Shown: in pieces, positions 45,585 to 56,947 of the stretch | Position numbering within the stretch: the stretch's first letter is position 1 | Layout of the letters: every line of letters starts with the position of its first letter | Origin: Dipteris shenzhenensis | Taxonomy: Eukaryota > Polypodiophyta > Polypodiopsida > Gleicheniales | Direction: 5' to 3' (one strand) | DNA length: 64,000 nt | Assembly (NCBI GenBank): GCA_047967505.1 | Contig: CM106540.1 | Program-made: the position numbers and the translations under genes | Notes under the pieces: model-generated | The model's database searches: none | Told to the model about the DNA's origin: nothing | Seen by the model: only the letters and a program-made list of their open reading frames with translations

Positions 45585-46990
45585 TGGAGGGTGTCCTCCA
45601 CTATCCATAATGCATGCTCAACCTCCTCATCCTGGTACAACACCTTTGGAATCCTCAAGAGTTCTAGGTGGCCCTACGGAGGCTATTCCAAATGTAGCAC
45701 AATAGGGAAATGGTCTAGCATTATAGTGCCTACTGGTATACCTAGCAAGGCCCAATCATTGAGGTAAATTCTATCTAATCTCTCCAAGAGCCCACCATAC
45801 CAAGGCTCACCAAAGACTATCGGAGGCTCTCCCAAACTCCTGGTAGACTTTCCCAACACCAAGGGTCTTGACCATATGAACTATTGCCGCATGCCCTACT
45901 TAGAGGGAGGCCTGCAGAGAAGGAAGCCCCTCCCCCCCCCAACACACCCCCCAAGATTGCCATCCGTAAACTCTAAATTATTGAAGTCTCCAACAACAAT
46001 CCAAGAGTCCATATCTGGTAACATAGTAAGCTGTCACCAAAAGGGTGCTCTTTGCAGCCAGCATGTAGGTGCATAAATATTCACGAATCCCGATTTTGAC
46101 CTCCCCAATTGCTTAGTTCATCCATATTGTCAATCCCACAAGAGCTCACCCTGGTCGAAAACCTCTGGGACAAGCGCAGGTCCCTCGCTCTGTCTCACAG
46201 CCAAGAACCAAATCTCTGAAGCTCTTCCTGGAAGGAGTCAACCAAGTCGGCAAATATGCTACATAAGCATCAGAATATCTGTTGACGGCCCAACAAGGGC
46301 TCACTACAACTCCTACCACAAGATCAAGTGCTTTGGCTAGTTACGTGCACACTCATGACACCCATGCCCGTTCACACTTCCTAAAAGCCAGCAGATGAGA
46401 GGTGACAAACAAGGCCTTCCAATGCCTCGAAGACTACAAGACTACTTTAAAACATGTACATTTTAAGGTGGGGTTGAAGGGGGAGTAGCCCAAATCGATG
46501 CAGCAACACGCTATATACATCCAAAAGCAGCTTGAGGGCCCAACGCATCATCATCAAGGCTGAAACAGCGACTCAAAGGCCTATAAGTAACATGGCACAT
46601 CTTCTTGCTCACAACCAAATAGATCCCCGCTAGTAAACACTCAAGTCCAATCTATCATTGGGGAAAGATATCCCCATGGCCATGTGCTATCCGAAACTCA
46701 TGTCCCTACTGGCTCAAGCAATCCTCAAGCATCTACATCATTTGGGCTTTTGTCAAAAGGTCAAAGAGGACAAGGGTCGCTCCTCTTCTATAGCTGCAAA
46801 ATTAAAGCCCTAGATTGGACAAGCAAGGCTCCCTCCTACTCCAATGGTGCCCCCTTTTGTGGGTTGCAAAATCACCACTAAAACCTCAAGGACAAGAGAG
46901 TAACCCTCAGGAACCTCTATAGTTCGAAGGCCCCACGCGCTAAAACTCACAATGGAGTGGCTTCTTGGGCATGGCTTGCACCTTGAAACT
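45585..46990 (-). pseudogene. LINE endonuclease domain (decayed)
   Basis: AP-endonuclease pieces in order on the minus strand: VSFSAWGLRT near 46950 (equivalent of the SWNVRGL start), GFVNIYAPTCWLQRAPFW, DSWIVVGDFNNLEFTDG, then LERLDRIYLNDWALL and LDHFPIVLHLE. GDFN and the final DH pair are metal and catalytic motifs of LINE nickases. Several stops and frame changes are present. Confidence 0.78.
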
Positions 46991-47620
46991 AAACGAGAGG
47001 GTCCAAGCCTAGAGAAGAAGACAAGTCAAGTCGGGCCTAGAGAAGGTGAGCCCGAGGAGTGTAGAGTTTCGTTGGACTCGAGATGAGAAGTCGTTCATAG
47101 GGAGGCTGAAAGGCTATACCAAAGAAACCTAAGTCTGGGGTAGAGGAGGGGAGGAAGGAAGAGGCTTGGGTGGGTTAGGTGACGAGCAATCACAGACAGG
47201 ATCTTGCCGCAAATTATCCTAAGGTCCAAGAACTCCACCCTATCTAGAGACACCGGACACTCATGAGGGCCTTCGATTGTCTACTTACCCTAGGAGGGGG
47301 TCTCTATCTAGGGCCGCATCCTCACCTATTGTTTGTGTCAAGCCCGCCACTCCACGTTCTTTGCTGCATGCTTCTCTCTTCTCTTACTCTCCAATCTAGT
47401 CCAAACCCCACCTGATGGGTCAACACAAGTAGTTTGAGACTGAGGTGCTTGGGCAGCTCGTCTGAGGGGATGGACCTTGTTCTCCCTCCCATCCTATGGG
47501 CGATCCGAAGGGGCATGAGATCTAAAAGAAGAGCCACTCGCAAAGCATGGGCAGGCCTTGGCCAAGTGGACCATCTACCTCAGATGTAGGCCCTGCCCTA
47601 GTAAGCCTGATACCTCAACT

Positions 47621-50500
47621 TGCTGGCTGAAGACCCTCCACTCAAGGTCTCCAAGAGCCTTTGGGTGGGGGAAACTCTGTCTTGCTCAAGAGCAGCACTT
47701 AAAGGAGGAAGAAAATGAAAAATTCCGCCCTCTCTTCATCCTCAAGCTGCAACTACTTGTGAAAATGATTTGGTTTTGGAACTCTCCCAATCACATCTGA
47801 AATCAAGACCATGATTACCTTATCCAAATTAAGTGCCAATTGCTGAACAAACAAAAAACAGCAATCACATATGAAATCAAGATCATGATTACCTTCTTCA
47901 AACTGAGTGCCGGTTGCTGAGCAGAAAATAAAACAGCAAGCTGAAGGCGACTTTAGATTGCACTCTTGCAGTTTGAAACTCTAGACAAAGTTTAAGGACA
48001 CTTCCTCCTTCATTTTTGAATTTTACTTGAATCAGTTTTGTCAGTCAATCTGGTAAAATTCAAAGTCAAAAGACCGTCAAAAAACAGTCTACAACAAAGA
48101 CTAACAATTCCTAGCATAAAATTAAGATCCAAAGCTCAAATGAAATAACATCTTGAAGAAAGAAAGCACTTGACTCAAGCTCTGTTAAACTTTCAGCCCT
48201 TCTCAGCAGGCCGGGTATGCTTGTCTTTTCTTCTGTTTCCTTACCTCCTCCTGTATATGAGGAGTTTTTATTGTTCTTCATTGGACATGTTAATTTTAAG
48301 TCTATTGGTCAGCAATGAGGCTCACTGAGTTAAGTTCCAACTTCCCCCCATGGTTTGTGGCTACCCTCTATGCGTCATGTCACATAAGTACAACACTATA
48401 TGTCATCTTCCACACAGCCCCCTCTTCTGGGCTGTTGTTTAAAGGCAACCGGTTCCCTCTTCTGGGCTGTTGTTTAAAGGCAACCCCCTCTTCCAGGCTC
48501 GGAGCTAATCGTTCATTTTATGAGTCTATATACCTATGGCACTTGTCATATGATAATATAATATATGCCATCCACATTTTTCTTTACCCCACACAAAAAT
48601 ACAAAGGGAACATGCTAAACGTTCAAAGCAACTTTTTCATGTGTGAAAACACATTCATGAAAATCATTCCGTACATATGTTCCTAACTTTCTAAATGAAC
48701 CTGATCAATGAAATTCAAGACTGGAATGCAGAAATGTATATAGAGGAACGCATCTGATGTACTTGATTGGGAAACTACAAAACAACACAGGTATCTGGGA
48801 CCTAGTACACTGCAAAGGAGAGCATTTGGGTATAATGTTAAGCAGGGCAATTGGGCATCAGAACAGAATTAGGATTGACAGGAAGAGCTGGGAAGATAAA
48901 ATATGCCAAAGTCTTTAAATCACAAATGCATTATCGTCACCACCGTGCAAACTTTGAGAACAACGTTATGTTTGTGATGTAGGGAATTGGGGAGCTCAGT
49001 ATGAATACAAACTACGTTTGTGTCTATTCCCCTGCTGGACCTGCTGCCCATGGGCCCAGCAAAGAGTATCGAAAAGCAGCCAAATTGCCTCTCCCTGCTG
49101 AAACAGAGATGCACCTGAGAGCTTGTCCGGAATGATGGACGCAAAATTATTTGATAATGATCCCGTGAAACCTTCATCTGTACAAGCTGCTACACGGCTG
49201 AAAATTTGCCGCAAGAAGGCATGTTGCAGCAAAACTTCCTTTGATTATTGTTTGTTCCAAGCACCTTGTGTACATATTGCAATCAGTGATTGTTACATCA
49301 AATGAGTTAGTTTGCAGAGACTCTTCTTAAGATTGAATGAAACGCGTGTAATTGAAGAGACGTGTTCTCCACGTGCATAAGATAATTACTATATGAAAAT
49401 GTACTCTCGTGCATCAAAAAGTCTTACGATTAGTAGAAATGCAGAGAGCAATTAATTATGAAAAAATGTACTCATAATCATGAAAATGCATCCATGGCCT
49501 TGACAGGGTTGGAAAACCCTAAATGGAACTGCAATCGTTAATGAAGAATCGTTTCTCACTGAAATGAAGAGGCAATGAAATAGCCACTGAGGCTGCTCCA
49601 TGTGCATTCTCTCACATGTAAATCAGTATTTTGAGATTCACACTCTTAAGTAAGCTCTTACTTCGTTTAAGGGCCAAAATTAGGTGCAGGCAATTTGCTC
49701 GTTTCAATCTTGCATCAATTTCTGCACGTGTGTGCCAGCAACGCTTCGATGCTTCTGAATATTGCGATACCCCATGATTCGTAAATAATCATTGTAACAG
49801 GTCATGAGCTACTCCTAAAGATGGCGCGTCATATACTGTTCATCGAAAATCGCGCACATCATAAGTATGGTTTATCGTAACCATCGCGGGGAATGACTAG
49901 AACGAACTATATACCGTCCCAACAGAACATTGGTCCAACTTTGTGAACGTCATTGCCGCACAAGAATGTCACGCTGAAGATCCTGAAAGCAAGGACTGAG
50001 CCCGTAAATCAGTGCAAATCGACGACCCAGCGGACTCGAGGACACCTGCCGGCATACATTTAGCGAGGACCTCAAATGGATGGTGGATCTAATGCTGGAA
50101 GATGCCAGCAAAACGAAGTAAACACGGAAGGCAAGCAATCGGCAAAGTGGAAGACCGGAGATCAGGGATGAATGTAATGAAGTAAGAAAGCGGGTTAAAC
50201 AGGAGAAGGGAAGAGGAAGACCTTGGAGGAATGCGATGAAGCAAAGCAAGATGAAAAGGATAAGAAACAAACTGGCAGAGATGGTGCTGTGAATGGGAGA
50301 AGGAAAGAGCAATTGGGAGAGATGAGAACCTGATGAGGGACGATGATCGGTGGAGGGCATGGCCGGGAGAGCTCCTCTCCTCCTTCGGGGGTGCCAGTAA
50401 CGAAGGATTGTTGCTCGCCAACAAGCAAAGTTGATCGATGGAGATTTGTATAAAGCACAGCAGCAAAGTGAAAGTGTCTTGGGGGATGTTGTAAGTGTGT
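47621..50500. other. No recognised gene; two short tandem repeats
   Basis: A duplication of about 75 bp at 47789-47940 (AATCACAT-TGAAATCAAGA) and a 41-bp duplication at 48418-48500 (CCCTCTTCTGGGCTGTTG). On the minus strand, 48996-49232 is an open stretch with protein-like composition (SNNFASIIPDKLSGASLFQQ) and a good splice-acceptor-like TCTCTGTTTCAG within it, but I cannot name a family or build a gene. Confidence 0.4.
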
Positions 50501-50506
50501 GTGTTT

Positions 50507-50510
<4 letters not shown>

Positions 50511-50543
<33 letters not shown>
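50511..50543. repeat. (GT)n microsatellite
   Basis: About 16 GT units, directly before the LINE 3' fragment at 50552. Confidence 0.96.
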
Positions 50544-50544
<1 letters not shown>

Positions 50545-50551
50545 TCTTTTA

Positions 50552-51111
50552 ATGCATAATTTGACATCCTAGATGGTCTTCAGATTTCTTCTTCCACCGC
50601 CATGGATTGATAAGCATGCCAACACTCTTTGGAATTTGGATAGGCCTTTATCTTTGTGGCAATCAAAACTCAGGAAATTTTGGAAAGCTAAATTGCCATT
50701 GAAACAAAGGCTTTTCCTTTCGAGATGTATAGTGGGAGCTTTTTCCATTGGGGTGAAATTGGAAGCACGTCGTATTGCTTCCTCTTCCTGCCCCCGTTGC
50801 TCTCATCACCATGAGACAGTTTTCCATTTGTTATGGTCTTGCCCGCACTCTCGAATATTGATCACTCATGTCTCTCATTTGCTACGGCTCCGGTTTCCCT
50901 CTATCAGATTCGGGAAACTCTTCTGGATGTTTGGATGCTTCTCATCTCAGCTGTCTCCATTCCTCCTTTTCTTTCACTGGGCTCGCTTTTGGGTACTATG
51001 GACTATTTGGACACAGAGATTGCATTTTAGGATGGGACAACAGTTTCCTCAGGCATATGCTTTCTTCAGAATGTCCCTCAAGCAATCTTTATATAACTGC
51101 GAGGGACTTGG
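50552..51111 (+). pseudogene. LINE ORF2 C-terminal fragment (zf-RVT region)
   Basis: Encodes VFRFLLPPPWIDKHANTLWN, WKAKLPLKQRLFLSRCIVGA and SSCPRCSHHHETVFHLLWSC, the zinc-binding reverse-transcriptase-associated domain at the end of plant LINE ORF2. It is over 90% identical to 55606-56150. The copy starts just after a (GT)n tract and is cut at 51111 by the LTR of the second copia element. The 3' end and tail are missing here. Confidence 0.85.
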
Positions 51112-51465
51112 TGTGAAGATAGTGGGAGAGAGGGAAGGAGTCTCACTTGAGGCTTTCTCACAATCACAATGGGGGAATACACACAAAGGTGGAGGCTGAA
51201 AACAGTTTTCCTCTTCTTAGTTATGAAAGCCAAAAAAGAACTCTAGTACAAAGAAATAGGAGAACCCTATATGTGGGTCTCAAACCAAACTCAACTAACT
51301 AAGGTGGCATACTAACTGAGCCACAAACTAGAGTAGATAAGGATAGCTGTCATCCAGCTATTATTCGTGGGCGGTGTACCAACCACATCTCCAGCTAACA
51401 AGTCGGTGACATAAATGCACAACAGTCACCCTGGCATATCGCAAGTGGAGTTCGATATCTCAACA
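51112..51465 (-). repeat. 3' LTR of the second copia element
   Basis: Begins TGTTGAGATATCG on the element strand directly after the GAGGGGGAG polypurine tract and ends at CTTCACA. The boundary at 51112 is set by where LINE homology stops. About 354 bp. The partner LTR is absent from the window. Confidence 0.8.
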
Positions 51466-53300
51466 CTCCCCCTCGAGCTCAATCCCAAATCCCGCACACC
51501 AAGCAGGTCTCTGAACTTGCGCAGCTTCTCTGCGCCCAATGCTTTTGTGAATATGTCAGCTACCTGATCCTCTGTGCTGACATAAACTAGATCAATAAGA
51601 CCTAGTAAAACCTTCTCCCGCACATAGTGATAATGCACCTCAATGTGCTTTGTTCTAGCATCAAAGACTGGGTTCTTTGCCAAGTGTATGCTGCTCATGT
51701 TGTCACAATAAATGACAACTGGCCCATTTGTAGACTGATGCATATCATAGAGTAGCTTATGCAACCATGCTACCTCACATGCAGCCATTGCTGCACCCCT
51801 GTACTCAGCCTCTGTGCTCGACAAGGCAACTGTAGGCTGTTTCTTGCTGCTCCAAGTGACTGCAGCACTCCCAAAAGAGAACACATATCCACTGGTAGAT
51901 CGTCTATCAGAAATGCTACCAGCCCAATCAGCATCAGTGTATCCATGCAACTGTATCTGAACCCCAGCCTCATAAAATAGTCCATACTGCAATGTGGACT
52001 TCACATACCTGAGTATGCGTCTAGCCGCATCCAAATGCGGTTTCCTTGGAGCCTGCATAAACTGACTTACCAACCCAACAGCATAGCTCAAATCTGGCCT
52101 GGTAATAGTCATGTAAATCAAACTTCCTACTATGCGTCTGTACATAGTAGGGTCCTCCAAAAGCTCACTTGCATCTGCGCTCAGCTTCACATTCTGCTCC
52201 AAAGGAACTGAAATAGGCTTACAGCCTGTCATCCCATATTTGGACAGCATGTCCAATCCATACTGCCTCTGCAAGAGCTGTATCCCACTTGGTGATCTAA
52301 TCACCTCAATGCCCAAGAAATAACGCAGCTCTCCCAAATCCTTCATCTCAAACTTCTGCCTCAATAGCATTTTCACATGAAGGATATTTTCATCACTATC
52401 ACCTGTGATGATCAAATCATCAACATAAATGACCAGCAGCATAATCCCTTTCTCTGTTTTTCTCACGTAGAGTGAGAAATCTGCCTTGGAAATCTGAAAG
52501 CCAATAGTGACAAGATACTGTCCTATCTTGTCAGACCATGCTCTAGGTGCTTGCTTCAAGCCATACAAGGCTTTCTTCAACCTGCAAACAAACTCAGGAT
52601 GAATAGCATGAACATAACCTGCTGGCTGCTCCATAAAGACCTCTTCTTGCAAATCACCATGCAAGAAGGCATTCTTTACATCCATCTGATGTAAAGACCA
52701 TCCCTTTGATGCAACCATAGCAATGGCTGCTCTTACGGTTGCCATCCTTGCAACCGGGCTGAAAGTTTCTTCATAATCAATGCCATATGTCTGTGCATAC
52801 CCCTTGACAACTAATCTTGCCTTGTATCTATTCACAGAACCATCTGCATTGTGCTTGATCTTATAAACCCACTTACAACCAATTGCATTCTTGCCTTTAG
52901 GCAAAGGCACCAATTCCCATGTAGCATTAGCATCCAAGGCATCCATTTCTTCATCCATGGCTTTCTCCCATTTTTCATTTCCCATGGCTTGCTCAAAAGA
53001 AGTGGGTTCTGGTTCCTGTATCACTTTGACCATATAGGCATAGTGAATCGCTGTAAATCCATCATATTTCAGCCTATCCACAGGATACCTAACCCTGGTA
53101 GACCTGCACAAAATAGGCTCACTTCCAGGTGCTCTCAAAACATCCCTGGTCTTCCTTACTCCAGGTGTAACAACAGAAGGAATACCCAACTCATCATCAA
53201 TGCTCTGTTCTGAGCCACTGGATTCACCATCCACACAAGAGTGACCTGCATTCACATCATACATGGGCTGATCTACCTTCTCTTTTCCTTTTCGTGATAC
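51426..53300 (-). pseudogene. Copia reverse transcriptase and RNase H
   Basis: One frame from the TAG at 53301 to its own stop. RT motifs: WKWVYKIKH-like CKWVYKIKHNADG, HQMDVKNAFLHGDL, LKKALYGLKQAPRAW, and an intact catalytic LVIYVDDLIITG. RNase H motifs: DADWAGSISDRRSTSGY, LSSTEAEYRGAA, IYCDNMSSIHLAKNP, ARTKHIEVHYHYVRE and VADIFTKALG. No frameshift is seen. It would be functional if the upstream TAG were read through or absent, but it lacks its own upstream stretch of gag and promoter. Confidence 0.95.
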
Positions 53301-55223
53301 CTACGTACCACTCTCTGCATTGCTTTGAGAGGATTCTCCTGATCTCAATCTGCCTATCCATGGCAAAGTATGTGAACCACTGGTAGAGGACACTCCAGGT
53401 CCACTGATATTTTGTGATTGCTGCTGTGCATTCTGTGCAGCATTACCATTTTGTGCATCTACATCAATCATCACATTTACTGGTTTATACCAGCTGCTCA
53501 TCTCATCAAAAACAACATCTCTGCTCACTGTGAACTTACGTGTAGAAGGGTTATAGCATTTATACCCTTTCTGCTGCAGAGAATAACCAATAAAGACGCA
53601 CTTCTCAGCTTTTGGATCCAACTTGGACCTCAACTCATCTGGCACATGGACATAGGCAATGCATCCAAAAATCTTCAAATGAGAAATATCTGGTTTCCTA
53701 CCAGTATACATCTCCTCTGGCATCATGCCATGTATTGCTGCAGTGGGAGTCTTGTTCATTATATAGACTGCTGTAGCAACTGCTTCAGCCCAATAATAAT
53801 CTGGTAGATCTTTTTCATTTAGCATAGCCCGAGATACCTCTCCAATATGCCTGTTTTTTCTTTCTGCAATTCCATTTTGCTGTGGGGTATGACTGCATGA
53901 ATATTGATGCTTTATACCATGCTCCTGCAAGAACCTTGCAAACTCATTTGAGAGGTACTCTCCCCCTCCATCTGACCTTAGGCATTTTATTTGCAGGCCT
54001 GTTTCTTTTTCAACCATAGCTTTGAAAGCTTTGAAGTGCCCAAACACTTCACTTTTCTTTTTCATAAAATACACCCACAGTTTTCTGCTGAAGTCATCAA
54101 TAAATGTGACAAAATAGTGACAGCCTCCAATAGATGCAGCTTTTGTAGTCCACACATCAGAGTGGATTAATTCCAATGGCTTTTTACTCTCTTGAACATG
54201 CCTAGGAAAAGGTTTCCTTGCCTGTTTCCCAAATTGACAGGCTTCACAAACCTTGTGCATTTCTGCAACCTTGAATGTAGGCAATCCTGCAACAATATTT
54301 TGGGCTTGCATTGATTTAAGTCGCTGTATATTAACATGACCAATGCGTTTGTGCCAGATATCAATATCTGCAACTACACCGGTCCCATGTGCAAACATTG
54401 CTGCACTCAATTCAGGCATGTCTGCATCCAACGTAAACATCCTGCCCTTCTTCTTTCCTTTTGCTATCAAGCGACCATTATTTTTCATATCCTCAACAAA
54501 GCATCCATGAGGATTAAATCTGACCTGCAAGCCCTGCTCAACCATCTGACCAACAGAAACCAGGTTCTTGGTGATGTTCGGGACATGAAATACATCAGAC
54601 AAGTATTTCTTTTTCCCATCCTGCATAGACAAAGGAATTTTGCCAATCTGCACAATAGGATGTGCAGTATCATCACCAGTCTCCACAAATCCTGGTTTTT
54701 CCATTTTTCTTGCATCCTGCATCCATTCAGCATGACCTGTCATGTGGTTTGACGCACTTGAGTCAACATACCACACATCATTGCTTTCTTCTGCACTTGT
54801 CACAGAATTTGTCATATGCTGCACCATAAACAAGTGCTCATTTCTGTCATCACCCTGTCTACTAGAGGATGCATAATTGCCTTGCTGCAATTTTCCATTC
54901 ATAATGTCATTCTGCTTTTTGTAGCAGTCTTTAGCCATATGCCCCATTTTGCCACAGTAGTAGCATTCAACATTGTTGTTTGCATTTTGGCCTCTCTGCC
55001 ATCCACCACGACCTCTTTGGCTCCCCCTGCCTCTAGAGTTACCACGTCCTCCTGCATAGGACTGGTTTTCTTTCATTTGCTGCATATTTTGATTTCTACC
55101 ACGGCCTGCAGATCGGCCTCCTCTACCTCTGCCTCTACCTCTGCCAGCATTTGAGTAGAAGACAGCTTCTTTTGAAGTTCCTGCTGAAGAAGATGCACTT
55201 CTATTTCTACTGCTTTTATTCAT
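53301..55223 (-). pseudogene. Copia gag C-terminus, protease and integrase
   Basis: 640 codons in the same frame as the RT segment. An Arg/Gly-rich tail (residues 28-75) precedes the zinc knuckle CYYCGKMGHMAKDC (87-100). The protease site at 154-158 reads DSSAS, where the family has DSGAS; Asp is kept but the flap-proximal Gly is Ser. Integrase has HKRIGHVN...CEACQFGKQ and the catalytic residues in IHSDVW, RSDGGGEY and NGIAERKNR. The frame ends in TAG at 53301. The first Met here is internal to gag; the true start has been lost at the LINE junction. Confidence 0.94.
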
Positions 55224-56290
55224 GATTGGAAGAGAATTCTCTCTTATGCTAAATGGTCAGGTGCTTCCTCCCATCATGGTAATTCTCTTCGTTTGGAAAG
55301 TATCCATTGGAGCAAGGTATTTGATTCGCCACTTGCTTTACAGGCACCTATTAAAGCATATAATCTTATGAAATTGGGCATAAGATTTGTTGGAGATGTG
55401 GTGGATCAACATGGTTATGTGCTCTCATTTCCACAAGCTTGCAGGACATTCCCCTTGGGTCTACATCATAGGCCCATTTGGAGGCTACTTACATCTATGT
55501 TGCAGCCTTTTGTTCCTGTTCCTCCGTTGTTTGTACAGGACAGATTACTGCACTGGAATCTGACTTCCTTGTCTCCTGCTACCCGTTCACTTTCAATGCA
55601 TAATTTGACATCCTCGATGGTCTACAGATTTCTTCTTCCACCGCCATGGATTGATAAGCATGCCAACACTCTTTGGAATTTGGATAGCCCTTTATCTTGG
55701 TGGCAATCAAAACTCAAGAAAATTTGGAAAGCTAAATTGCCATTGAAACAGAGGCTTTTCTTTTAGAGATGTATAGTGGGAGCTTTTTCCATTGGGGTGA
55801 AATTGGAAGCACGTCGTATTGCTTCCTCTTCCTGCCCCCGTTGCTCTCATCATTGTGAGACAGTTCCCCATTTGTTATGGTCTTGCCCGCACTCTCGGAT
55901 ATTGATCACTCATGTTTCTCATTTGCTGCGGCTTCGGTTTCCCTCTATCAGATTCGGGAAACTCTTCTGGATGTTTGGATGCTTCTCATCTAAGATGTCT
56001 CCATTCCTCCTTTTCTTTCTCTGGGCTTGTTTTTGGGTACTATGGACTATTTGGACACAGAGATGGCATTTTAGGATGGGACAACAGTTCCCTCATGCAT
56101 ATGCTTTCTTCAGAATGTCCCTCAAGCAATCTTTATATGATAGTTATGCTGTGAGGGATTTGGATGCTACTAGCCTTGAAGTGTTTTTTCACTATTTTTG
56201 AGTGCTTCCATTAGGCTCTCTTTTGGAGTCTAATGTCATGTACATTGATTTTATGTTAATTTTATAGTCACTGGTTTCACCAAAAAAAAA
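55224..56290 (+). pseudogene. LINE ORF2 C-terminal fragment with poly(A) tail
   Basis: Begins abruptly at the copia junction and runs through the region before the zinc domain (RFVGDVVDQHGYVLSFPQAC, VQDRLLHWNLTSL) into the zf-RVT domain (SSCPRCSHHCETVPHLLWSC). One TAG (55764) interrupts the frame. ORF2 ends near 56200, followed by a short 3'UTR and an A-rich tail (56282-56298). The tail is directly followed by (GT)n(GA)n. Confidence 0.85.
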
Positions 56291-56295
56291 AGAAA

Positions 56296-56298
<3 letters not shown>

Positions 56299-56347
<49 letters not shown>
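56299..56347. repeat. Compound microsatellite (GT)n(GA)n
   Basis: About 18 GT units then about 7 GA units, beginning at the poly(A) end of the upstream LINE. It is followed by ATCCACTCCTCTAG-TTGCC, a motif also found after the arrays at 62 kb. Confidence 0.96.
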
Positions 56348-56947
56348 ATCCACTCCTCTAGTTTGCCTTTACACCCAAGCCTGTACGGAATCCATATAGG
56401 TCTGCCTGCAAGTCCGTACGATTGGCGTTTGTTGTCCGTACCATTTCTCTTTTTTTGTCCTCTATTTTTTATGTAGTTTGGGCCCTCTTTTTTGGCTTTT
56501 AGTTCCTCTCTTCTCTCCGTACAGGTTCCCTATCAATCTGTACGTTTTTTTCGTACTGTCAGTTCGTACCTTTTGCCATACATATAGTCCGTACCTTTTG
56601 CCATTATGTCAGTCCGTACTGTCTATCCGTACTTTTGCCATATAGTCTATATGGTCAGTTTTATTTACCTGTCCCGTCGGTCCTTTTTGATCCGTATTGT
56701 CAGCATTTTAATTTCTATATAGTTTAGCCCTCTTTTCTTTCTGTACTGTCAGCCTTTTTCATTGTGTTTTTGCTTCTCCTTTCACTTCTTTCTTTGCTTT
56801 GCTTTTTTAGTCCCTGCTATCTAGCTCCTTCTCAAGCCTCTTCCGTTCTTGGGCTCTTCACTTTTTCAACTCCCAATGGTGGATTGTCCTTACGAGAGGA
56901 GTTTTTAGAAAGATAGATCACTTCTGAATTTAAAAAAAAAGCAAGTT

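Larger units (their letters stand above)
41050..47620 (-). mobile_element. L1-type plant LINE, decayed, with a nested LTR element
   Basis: Minus-strand order fits a LINE. There is a knuckle-like HLAKACP near 47560, an endonuclease start near 46960, GFVNIYAPT...WIVVGDFNNLEF (46000-46100), LERLDRIYLNDW...LDHFPIVLHLE (45690-45800), RT motifs TGFV-ERSILDNI and LLLDFKKAYDKVNHTFLE (42330-42470), and GCPLSPFLF near 42200. A C-terminal region with AIIVPEMHSRALLGKLIV lies near 41430. All frames carry stops. An EN-region segment is duplicated and interrupted by an LTR element. The 3' tail was not located. Confidence 0.8.
51112..55223 (-). mobile_element. Ty1/copia element, near-intact pol, 5' end lost
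   Basis: Minus strand: one LTR (51112-51465), polypurine tract, and a gag-knuckle to RNase H polyprotein interrupted by only one in-frame TAG (53301-53303). The 5' LTR, primer-binding site and gag N-terminus are missing; the coding frame abuts LINE sequence at 55223/55224. Integrase and RT catalytic residues are kept, so this copy is much younger or less mutated than the one at 3.6-9.1 kb. Confidence 0.92.

Noticed and set aside
49950-50466. Overlapping minus-strand ORFs of 87-136 codons rich in Leu/Ser/Pro
   Set aside because: Low-complexity, purine-rich opposite strand, no motif; most likely chance.
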